Assembly: GCF_914767665.1 (NCBI RefSeq)
Contig: NC_059504.1
Span: 870,501-934,500, forward strand
DNA length: 64,000 bases
Reading direction: 5' to 3'
From: Harmonia axyridis
Lineage: Eukaryota > Arthropoda > Insecta > Coleoptera > Coccinellidae
Part shown: piece by piece, positions 13,801-25,800 of the stretch
Layout of the letters: every line of letters starts with the position of its first letter
Numbering within the stretch: the stretch's first letter is position 1
Program-made: the position numbers and the translations under genes
Notes under the pieces: model-generated
The model's input: the letters and a program-made list of their open reading frames with translations, nothing else
Databases searched by the model: none
Told to the model about the DNA's origin: nothing

Positions 13801-16800
13801 GAAAAGTGGTTAATGCTTCGGACAGTTCTGTCAGAATTGGTGTTCCAGTCCCGGACTGGAAACTTTCAATAGTGCTTTATAGTCCGGGAGCCAGGTGCAA
13901 ATTTGGTTGATTATTTCCTCTCGAGAGATACTTGGTGAGATGCATCAGATAATAGTAATAAAAAGCCTCGTGAACGTCAGCTACGACTCTGCTGGGGGGG
14001 AGAGCGGCGGCAGCCCCCCAAACACGAAGAAAAAAAAAATAAATTCAGTAATTTCCTCCCAACTGAAAATTTGTCAAATTGTAGCTAACCCAATATCTAG
14101 ACGAAAAAATACAATCAGCTGGCTATAGCATGGTGGATTATACGTCAGCTGGTGCCTCAAACATAAAAAAAAATTATATTTTCAATGACAGCTATGACAG
14201 CGACTCTGATACTGAATCAGAGAGTGGAAGTAACTAAATATTATTGTGCAACATGTGGAGAAAGTCCTTTTCTCGCGAGTGTGGCACTCTCTGATTCATT
14301 ATCAGAGTCGCTGTCAGAGCTGTCATTGAAAATATTTTTTTTTTCATGTTTGAGGCACCAGCTGACATATAATCCACCATGCTATAGCCAGCTGATTGTA
14401 TTTTTTCGTCTAGATATTGGGTTAGCTACAATTTGACAAATTTTCAGTTGGGAAGATATGACTGAATTTATTTATTTTTTCTTCGTGTTTGGAGGACTGC
14501 CGCCACTCTCCCCCCCAGCAGAGTCGCAGCTGACGTTCACGAGGCTTTTTATCACTATTACCTGATGCATTCTACTAATTACCGTTTGAGAGGAACTTGG
14601 TCATGTATATCTGTTACTAGCTCCCGGACTATTACGTGAAGTAGCAACCAGACTCGGTAACAAGGCCTACATAGATGAGATCAGGTTCCACTTACCGTCT
14701 CTATTGCTTTTTCCAGTCTGAATATTTCCTCCTGCAGCAAATGTAAAGTCCCTGTCTTTCCACGATGCCGAGCAAAAGCTGCTGCACATGCGCCATGGAT
14801 GCTGTTAACCCAGTTTTCCAGTTCCACCTGGAAAACAGGAAATATTGTCTGTAATTTCACGATGGAAAATTCCAATGTAAGTGAGATATTTCTCGAAATC
14901 ATTGACAGTCTTGAAGCGTTACAGTGGGCAGAATATTTTGTGCCAAAAGAACATGGTTCTGAGAGTTTTTGATTTCAGCAAGGAGGTGATTTCTTTGCAC
15001 GAACAACTTCAGTAGCCTCCAAGCTCTTCAGTTTAGAACCTCTGTGATTTTTACTTGTGAGGTTGCTTCAAACATCTCCCAAGGATTCTGGACGACCTCA
15101 AGTTTGCAATTGAGAAATAAGTCTTCTGAATAATTTGCGTCACTTTCAACTATTTTATACTCTTGTTAAATGAACCTATCATGAACCCTAGCCAAGTTCG
15201 TATTATACAATTCCCGAATTTTTAGACATTGATTTTATTTGTGGAATAGACCAATAGTATTCCACTTGCGGATGAATTTTTCTCATAAGACTGCCTTAAA
15301 TTTTATAAGTCAAGTTGCCTGAAAAAAAACCATTCGTCTTGGTCTAACTTATTTGAGTATGTATAAATCGATATACTTATCAGTCGTATAATTATCATTA
15401 TGGATCAAATAAGTTATTAAATAGAAGACAGACCTCAGAGTAATGAACATAGATAGAGGGAGCATATGTCATTTTCAGTAAGCATCTTGTCCCCAACATG
15501 AACTATCAAATTTGACATAAAGCGCGCGGAAATGAAAACATATCACTGATACGATATTCTACTCAATTCGCGAGTTTCTCCACAAAGAACGCACTTCTTA
15601 TGTCCCTTAGTGAATCAAAGTTTCATATCAACACAAAATATATTGAAATAAATACCTAAATATATAAGAAATTCAGAAAAAAAAACTTCAAGCGCGCCAA
15701 ACGACGTGAGACAACCGATGACACTAGAAGAGCAAAAGTTGCCAAACCTTAGATTTCAGCAGGTAGATACAGATAAAAATAAATATTCTGCTTAATATAA
15801 ATTCGACAATTAGGAAAAATATCGGATTCCAAATATTCAAATTTGCATATTTAATCGGGAATCACTCAAATAAATATATTTCATTCAATATAATATACAT
15901 TCATAAGGATATAGTAAAATTGTGGATTTGAAAATATATCACAATCCGACAACGTAATCTAACCATGTTGGGGACATGTAAAAATTGCGTATACTCCCTC
16001 TATCTATGTTCATTACTCCATGAGACAGACATAGTACGACAAAATAATCTCTTGTGGTATTACGATTCATAAATTTGTCTCTAATTTATAACTTAACTGA
16101 GTGACTCGAAGAAAATACCAAGACCGATGGTGTTTTCTTCAAGCAACTCAGGTAAGCTCTTAAATAAAAAATAAACCTATGAGAAGAATTCAATCATGAG
16201 AGAACTGTTATATATAATACAAAATTCTAAAAACACCAAACTGGACAAGCCAATGTGTTACGTCGTCTTTTTATAAAATAATGTCTGTAGTTTCCAATCG
16301 ATCAGCCCGGTAGTCTTTTTATCAAATAATCTTGTTATCCTGCTCGAAGGACCAATGTTATTTGATAAAAAGACGACGTAACACAATGAGTCGAATCAAG
16401 TTTGAATTATCGATAATCAAAACTAGACTAGACCTCCTAGTTGGCTCATACACAACAACAGCGTGGAATCTCAACTAATAATCCCTCTAGAGGAAAATAC
16501 CCATCTGTCATATCCCACACAATAGCCCCAAACCTATTTACGCCATAAACGTACAAAACGACGTGTCAAAATCTCACCTGACAAGGGGCCTGGAAGAGAT
16601 AAGCGTCACCGAATGCAGTGCTCAAACAGAAGATATAGTCCCTCTTTGGATGTTCCGGTATGGGTTGCATAATGGCGCCATCTACGATGATCAGATGTTT
16701 GGGGGCAGCTTCCACAGACCGCCCCTCCCTGGAATCGCAAGGGTAGAAAAGCAACGTGGTGCCCTTCAGGCAGACCCAGTAGCCTTTCCAGCCTCTCTTG

Positions 16801-19800
16801 CGCGCCAATTCGATCTGATGTTTCTTCCTCAGGAGCCATTTCTTGACGCTTAGGAATCTGGAAAGGAATATACAAAATAACGGTTTGGAAAATAACTATT
16901 CGAAAAATAACGGTTCGAAAAATTATTGTTTGGGAAACTTTCCTAAAAATAATGATCCTAAAAATAACGGTCCTAAAAATAACGGTTTGTTAGAATAACA
17001 GTTTCAACAATAACGGTATGAAAAAAAAACGATTCAAAAAATAACTTGAAAATTACAGTTCGAAAAATAATGGTTTGGAAACTAACAGTAAAAATAATTG
17101 TTGGAAGTAATTGTTTCTTTTCTTGAATTGTATCACTTTTATTAGAAACTCCTGTATAATATTCATATGAAGGTGGGGTTTCAATTATCAATAATATTAA
17201 TACCCAATTCTTTTGGTAGTAAAAACATACTGGTTTTAATAATGATCAATTACCAAATTAATAAAGGGTGTTTTTTTTTAGAACTATAGAACTTCAAATT
17301 GCAATATAACAACGATGGATTATTCGATTGACATGAATTTTATTTATCCGCAAGATAATCTTGTGGAATTACATTTTAAATATGATTTCTGGCCTATGAC
17401 CGCCACGGCTGGCTCGGATGTAGTCCAATCTGGACATCCAATTTTCGATGACTTTTTCCAACATTTGTGGCCGTATATCGGCAATAACACGGCGAATGTT
17501 GTCTTCCAAATGGTCAAGGGTTTGTGGCTTATCCGCATAGACCAATGCTTACATAGCCCCACAGAAAATAGTCTAGCGGCGTTAAATCACATGATCTTGG
17601 AGGCCAATTCACAGGACCAAAACGTGAAATTATGCGGTCACCAAACGTGTCTTTCAACGAATCGATTGTGGCACGAGCTGTGTGACATGTTGCGCCGTCT
17701 TGTTGGAACCACAGCTCCTGGACATCATGGTTGTTCAATTCAGGAATGAAAAAGTTAGTAATCATGGATCTATACCGATCATCATTGACTGTAACGTTCT
17801 GGCCATCATCGTTTTTGAAGAAGTACGGACCAATGATTCCACCAGCCCATAAAACGTACCAAACAGTCAGTTTTTCTGGATGTAACGGTGTTTCGACATA
17901 CACTTGAGGATTAGCTTCACTCCAAATGCGGCAGTTTTGTTTGTTGACGTAGCCATTCAACCAGAAGTGCGCTTCATCGCTAAACAAAATTCGCACGATA
18001 CGTATTCTGCACAGAACCGTTATTTACGAAATGAAATTGCACTATTTGCAAGCGTTGTTCAGGCGTGAGTCTATTCATGATGAATTGCCAAACCAAACTG
18101 AGAATAAATCACTTAACAGCTGTTAAATTGGTCGCCATATTGAACAGAAATGCCAACTCAAAGTTATATACCTCGAAAAAAACATCCTTTATCAATCTAA
18201 AATATAATGGGAGACCTCTGCGGTATAATGAAAACATCAAAAACCTCTGATATTTCCCAGCTTGAACAACCATCCAACCTTCGAAATCTCTTCCTCTGAA
18301 AGAACCTTCTTTTTCTGATAAATCCGAATTGAACGAATGAAATTAACATATTGACATTAATATGCAAGATTCTCTACCGTTCAGCTGAATGCAAGGTTTA
18401 GTCGAATTATTCATGAAATTTGCGGATAAGTTACAGCGTAAGCCGTATTTGAAAGTTGGATATTTTACATAATATTCCCGACAGCTGAAAATTTTGTGGA
18501 GAGCGAACAGTATGCAAAGTACACTTCTAGAATTACCGCCGAGAGAAAAATCCGAATGATATTCAGTTCTGGAAATGCACCGGGCGCAAGAAAAAGGTCT
18601 GATTTAGGAAATATCCTCTGCTGATTCTGTTCCTCATCCTACTGGAAAAACCTGTATAATTGAGAAGTGGGAATAGAATAACTGTTATTTAATTTCGACA
18701 ACTAACTTTAGTCAGCTTCCTGAATGAAATGCATCGAAGCACTTCAAACCTTTATTATTATTCCTCTGCAATGATATTCCTTTTCTTTATCTTTCATCTT
18801 CATTACCCTTCTTTTCTGTTATAAGGTGAAACGAGTATGTATTTTTAGATTCTTCTTCCTGAAATTTCCATTAGTAAAATTTGCATACTAAAAATTGAAT
18901 CTCTCAATTCCAGATATGAAGGTATGCCTTAAAAAACTTTCCAATTTCCAGAGATCTCCTGAGGGACGTAATAATCTCTAGAGGTGAAAGCCAGGCATGG
19001 GATAATATCTTGGATGGAAGCAACCTTAAGTTTTCGATCAGGCAGAACGTCAGGATTGGCAATAGGTGCTTTTATGCTCGAAACAACACACTGGAAACCA
19101 ACGTAAACCCCAATCTGGTGTTTCATTTGTAAAACACTTTATCGCATTAAGGGAAACGCGGGATTGGACCATCTCCAGCTCCTTGAGGATCTGTTTGATA
19201 CAATTTATCCGATCCCAAAGCTCTGGTAAAGCAATTTCGTCAGATGCTCGATGAGTTATCTCGGGGTGTATTCGATGAATTCGATTCATTACGTAAGCCG
19301 ATGGATTTTTTTTTTATGCTGGAAAAACTGCTCCCTGATAATTATCAGTACGCAGCGAAAAAAGTTGAGCTGGTTTTAGCGCATTGATTGAAATTAACGT
19401 GGTGAAGGAGGCTTAGCGATGCAGGTTTGACTAGATATTCTTGTCTTCAATATAAAAATTGATGTGGTTTTGCCAATAATTCATTATTTTGAGGAGGCTA
19501 CAAGGTTTGAAACTTATGAAGAGTTTTTAATAAGAGGTTTCATTTTGAATTGCCCGCTATCTGGGCAACATGCACTTTTGAAGCTTTATATTTTGACATT
19601 TGACAAGCAAAAACTATGCTATTACTAGAAATGGATCAATACACGCCTCAACAATGCACTGATATTTATTTATTTCTACTTTAAGAAGGGTTGAGGTTGA
19701 ACCTAGAAACCCATAAGAATATTGTTAAAAGTTATTACAAAAATGGTGGAAAGTTTTCAATTTGGAAGTTAGCAAAATTAAATCACTTTTGAGTGGTCTT

Positions 19801-22800
19801 GAAGCTCCTTCTTTTTGAGCTGTTGGACAAGTTAGTGATGGTGAAGAATTGATACCGTGTGAGTCGCCCAAGAACAACTTGAAATGCATCAAAATGATCT
19901 GGATTTTCATCTAAAAATCATCTTAAATGATGAAGCCCATTTTCACCTCCTCAGAGGCGTTAATAAGTAGAATTGTGTTTTGGTGCTCGGAAAATTATGA
20001 TTTAAAAGTCTCTCCATCCTAAACGTGTCACTGTTTGGTGAGGTTTTTGAGCTGGTGGTTTGATTGGACCTCCAATTCCAGAGTTAACGAACTCCTGTAT
20101 CTGTAGTGGCTTCAAGAAGGTTAGCTCCTACTTCTGCAAGTCTCTTCTCCAAAGCATTTTTGTGTTAGCAAGGCATTTCGTCACCAAATGAGCCGAAGTT
20201 TCTTCCTCCTCCACGCAGAATCTGCAGTTGTCGTTTTCTGTTAGACTCATTATCTTCAAGTGCTACCTGAGGTGGCATTACCCTAGAGCGGATCCAGTGT
20301 GGAGGTGCAGCATATTCTTAGTAAAATCCAAATACTTCTTAAATCTCGCAGTATCAAAGTTTCGAAGAAACTTATTGGAATAATCCAACCCAGGAAGATT
20401 CTACCAGAGTGGTCTCTCTGTTTTTCTTTCTCCTGAAACTCTTTGTTTTAGGTAGATTTACCTATACCACAGAAAGGTTCTGAGCCAATGGAAGGAGTTT
20501 GTGCTCTTTTTCTGTCAAGTGTGTTGATCTCTTCATTTTCTTCAATTCCTGAGTGATCAAGAACTCAGACAGAACAGACCTTGTGATTCTTTTAGTAACG
20601 AGTGTTTTTTTCGAGGTATATAACTTTAAGTTGGCATTACTGTTCAAGATGGCGACCGATTTAACAGCTGTCAAGTGATTTATTCTCTGTTTACTTTGGC
20701 AATTCATAATAAATAGACTCACGCCTGAAAAACGCTTGCAAATAGTGCAATTTCATTTCGAAAATAATGGTTCTGTGCGGAATACGTATCGCGCACTACG
20801 TCCATTTTATTTTGTTTAGCGATGAAGCGCACTTCTGGTTGAATGGCTACGTCAACAAACAAAACTGCCGCATTTGGAGTGAAGCTAATCCTCAAGAGTA
20901 TGTCGAAACACCGTTACATCCAGAAAAACTGACTGTTTGGTGCGCTTTATGGGCTGGTGGAATCATTGGTCCGTACTTCTTCAAAAACGATGTTGGCCAA
21001 AACGTTACAGTCAATGGTGATCGGTATAGAGCCATGATTACTAACTTTTTCATTCCTGAATTGAACAACCATGATGTCCAGGAGCTGTGGGTCCAACAAG
21101 ACGGCGCAAGATGCCACACAGCTCGTGCCACGATCGATTTATTGAAAGACACGTTTGGTGACCGCCTAATTTCACGTTTTGGACCTGTGAATTGGCCTCC
21201 AAGATCTTGTAATTTAACACCGCTAGACTACTACTATCTGTGGGGCTATGTAAAGTCATTGGTCTATGCGGATAAGCCACAAACCCTTGACCATTTGGAA
21301 GACAACATTCCCTGTGTTATTGCCGATATACGACCACAAATGTTGGATAAAGTCATCGAAAATTGGACGTCCAGATTGGACTACATCCGAGCCAGCCGTG
21401 GCGGTCATATGCCAGAAATCATATTTAAAATGTAATGCCACAAGATCATCTTGCGGATCAATAAAATTCATGTCAATCGAATAATCCATCATTGTTTTAT
21501 TGCAATTTACAGTTCTATAGCTTAAAAAAAACACCCTTTAGTAATCAAAATGTCATTTGAAAACCTACTAGATCTCGGGTAGAAAGCCTGAAATTTCAAA
21601 AATCTGTCGAACAATCCTCACACGAAAGCCCTTAAGCATTGTGTCACTAGGTTAACTTCAAACATCAACCAATTTTTTCGGAAAAATAATCAGATGTAGG
21701 TCGGCACCATTCATGCCAAATACATTTGCATCCCTTACCGCATCCATGGCGTGCCCCTCAGATCTGTAGTGCCCGTATGCGCTCGAAAGTGAGCAGAATA
21801 GGCGAATATGGCGACTGATGTGAGGTGAGTTTTAATGACCCGCTATGCTAATGGCCTTCCTAATTCGGCGAATGCGGAAGTCTAACGAAAAGGAAAACAT
21901 GACGTCATCCCTTCCGTAAAACACGAATTCCATCAATTAAGGGAAATACGTCCTACAAAACGCTACCTACCGGCTGTGTTTTGTTCTCGATTCAATTTAA
22001 GTTGACAGCAGGTTGTATACGAATGTTCGCCAAGTAATTTTACCCAGCGTTGAATAATGAAACTTTAATATTTATAGCTGTTGTTGTCCTGTGGGGCATT
22101 TGATATTGCCTTTCAAAATTGTAAAGGTACATTCTGCGGCTCGGCAATAAATTTGGATGCAGGCTGTTTTCAAATTAGTTTTCTGATGTTTTTTTCGACG
22201 CTGGGTTTGAATTTTTCGCAAAATTAACTTCACTGATTGAGTTATATGATAATCTATTTAATTACAAGGAATTTGGGTTGCTTTATACATCAATTTTAAT
22301 GTTTTTCATTTCATTTATGTATTATATTACAGACAAATATATGACTCGAGTATTCTTCTTTGAATATCTTTTTTCATAAATTATTATTTTGAATGTCGAA
22401 GAAATCCCTCATTCATTGATATAGATAAAAATGCGAAAGAAGTTCTGGCTTTGTTCAGGAACTGTCGAACGATCGTCATTCATGCGCTATAGGAAACCAC
22501 ACAACTTTACGATTAACTTATATTAGGTGTACTTCATTATGACATTATTTTTGATGATTATTTTAAGTAAATGCAATTTTAAATTCAACTGATTTTCCAA
22601 TAAAAATGATTCAATTTCAAATGGTTATAATGGCAACAGTATCTAATATTTTTGACATTCCTTATATTATTTGGATTCTGTAGGTTATGCCATTTGATAA
22701 TGGAAAGATATACGCTTCAACAACGTTCACAAATTCTCAAATTGTTTGATCAAAATAAATGCTCATTTACAAATAATATAAGAAATTCAAAAATAATTCA

Positions 22801-25800
22801 CCGAGTACTAAGCCGTATCTGGTACCACTGTCAAATTTGTTTATAATACGACGAAAAGTGAGTCAATTAACTGAATATGAATTCGTTCAGAATTCTTCTG
22901 AAATTCAAGTTAGTGTTTCCAAATGAGCACTGATTTTGATAAAAAAACATATAGATAGATAGATTAACAATTTCTCAACGTTGTTGATGCGTGTATCTTT
23001 CCATGATTAAATAGTATAACTTACTGGAAACAATTGACAAAATAAATGTCAGTGGAGTCATTTTGAAATTGAATGGAGAGTTTAATGAAAACTGAAAATT
23101 TGGTTTCAATTCGGAAGTCAATAGCAACTTTTAATTTTAAAATATACCAATATTGTTTGCTTGTAGGTATTTTTGTGGAAATACGCACTTTGTCTGGACG
23201 AATATTTCCTCTTAATTATCATATTATTTTTGCCACAAACGGTTTCAAGAAATTTTATTTGAACAATAGGTATCTTATTGAAAATTACAGCGTATTTGAT
23301 AGATATTAATATTATTCAGACTGTTAGACGAAAAATTTTAATTCAACAATATAATTTATGAGAAATATTCAAGTCTCGCACACCTGGAGTATGAGCTCTT
23401 GATGCTATAAGAAAGCACAACATGAACTGATCGAGGAAAATTTTTATAGCAAACTATGTAGCAAATTTTATAGAAGTAATGAACGATTCAGCGAACCTAA
23501 ATATCTGTAGTATGACATCGAATATTTGTAATTTCAGCATGGACAAATACCTTCAATAAAGTTCGAAAGTACAACTAATATTTTATTCTCACAGACGTCA
23601 CATCAAACTCTGACCGTCAAATATAACTTCTACATCAAAAATAAACAAATAAATAAATACTTCGATTACCACCTTGAGGCAAATCGAGGACAAAAAAAAC
23701 ACAAACATACACATCTATTTCGGTCGACTAAACATCTACATATTTGAACACAATGAACGATCAATTTGTACTTCAGATGGCAGTGTCTGCACGTTGAAAC
23801 CCCGGCCCTCTAGATCGCCGGATACTGCACCTTCGCCAAGATGACCAACAGCAGCTCCTTGGGGAAGCAAGTCAGCGGGTTACCCTTCAGGATCAGATGC
23901 CCAATCCTCGTCACGTTCCTAAAGGTCTCCACCTTCAACATCAACAGCTTGTTGTACTCCAGATTCAAGACGTCCAGCTTGTCCACGCACTTGAAGGCTC
24001 GAGGGTGGATCAGATGGATCCTGTTGTAGCCGAAATCCAGAGATAGTTGGGAGGAGTTGGTCTTTATCTCGGTGCGGAAGTTGGTGAAGGCGTTGTCTGG
24101 GAGCTCCTCGAAGAGGTTGTGGCGAAAGGAGAGGTTTAAGAGGAGAGGGGTATTGCGAAACCATGCAGAGCTCCAACACTTCAGCTGGTTGTAGTCTAAG
24201 ACGATGTTTTGCAAGGAGGTGATGTTGTCGAAGGCTTGTGGGTGGATGTAGGTTATGTAGTTCTTGGAGAGGTTCAGGTGTTGCACTTGGACGTTGTTGA
24301 AGACTCCCTTGTCGATTTCGGCGATGTTGTTGCCGCATAATGTTAGAGTTTCCAGGGGTTTTAAGAGGTCGAATGCTCCAGGCTCGATCTCCTTGACTTT
24401 GCAGAAGTCGATGCGGAGCTCCGTAAGGTTGTCGAAGCCTTCGTAGCTGTACTGCTGAAGTCTGGCGATGCGCTGGTTGACGATGATCTTCGTCGTGGCC
24501 TTGAGACCGTCTGGAACGTCTTGGTTGGAGCGGTAGTAATATTGCGGTTCTCGGCTGTCTTTCTCGTACCAGATCACGTTGACGTTATCGACGAGACAAT
24601 GGGCGAAGAGTGGACAGAGGCTTAGAACGGCCAGTGCCGCTGTCACGGCTGGCGACATTGTTGACTGAACGTGAGAGGAGAGAGACCGGCCGTCATCATC
24701 TGTCGGATTCCCTTCAAGGTGACAGGGATCGGGCCTGATGGTTTAAACGAGAGCTAATTGGTCAATTTCGCGATAATGGCAGGATGCAGACGCGAAACGC
24801 ATCAGGTCGATCGCGTCCATCGAGTTAGATTTCGAGGCGATCGGATTCGGTTGACATTGGGGAACGGCCGTAGGAGAGTCCTTGATGGAAGGATGTCGTT
24901 TTTGTGCCGAGCCTTTTACGATCGGGATTGGATTACTTTCAGTGAGTACAGGGTGAGGCGGTGGTGAAGATGACGGAAAGTCATTTGTTGGAAGAAAATT
25001 TGAGGCGTATATTGAAACGTTTACTTTGATATATCTGGTTATATACAGCGGGTTTACATAAAACTGGTTCGCAAGAATTGAGTGATCGAGATTTTGAACT
25101 ATTCTGAAGTATCGAAATGTTAAAATTGTTCATTATGCGCTTCTAGGCAATTATTTAATTGAGGATGATTGAATCAACTATAATAACATACATAATATTG
25201 AACACACGAATGAAGAAAAAATCTAAGGTATAAAATATGAATTGATGGTTTTCCGCCATCACCGTATAGTTCGAAAAACTCATGGAGAAGCCGATTTTTC
25301 CCCATCATAAACTTATGATTCGAAAACTTATCAAATTTAGAAACTGTAATTTGTGCAGAAGTTTCATCGACTTGGGATTTAAGTATGATTCGAATAGATG
25401 GATTAAATTTGATAAGTTTCTCGAACTCTGATGCGGAAAAATTGTGAAAAATACACAACTTGAGAAAGCTACCTCAGTCTTCGTCTCAATTTATAATTGA
25501 TTTCATGGTCATTTTCTTGAATTGATTCAAATAATTCTATTCTTTATTGTGATCGACACGATAAATAATAATTCTCAGCATTAAATAAATAGCAAATTAT
25601 CGAATATTCAGGGTTTTCAATAAGATATTTTATTTTGAATAGTCAGCTATATGGGCAGCTGCCACTTTTGAAGCTGTCATATTCTGATATTCGATAAGTA
25701 ATACCTACGCCATTACTAAACATGGAACGATACACGCTTAAAAAACGCACTGAAATTGTTATAATTCGCCACAAAAGTGGTGCAGTCACAGTTCGTAGAA

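Noticed and set aside
23919..24338. 139-codon second frame inside the LRR gene
   Set aside because: Overlaps the LRR frame on the same strand, with a Gln/Arg/His/Pro-rich translation typical of a shifted frame.
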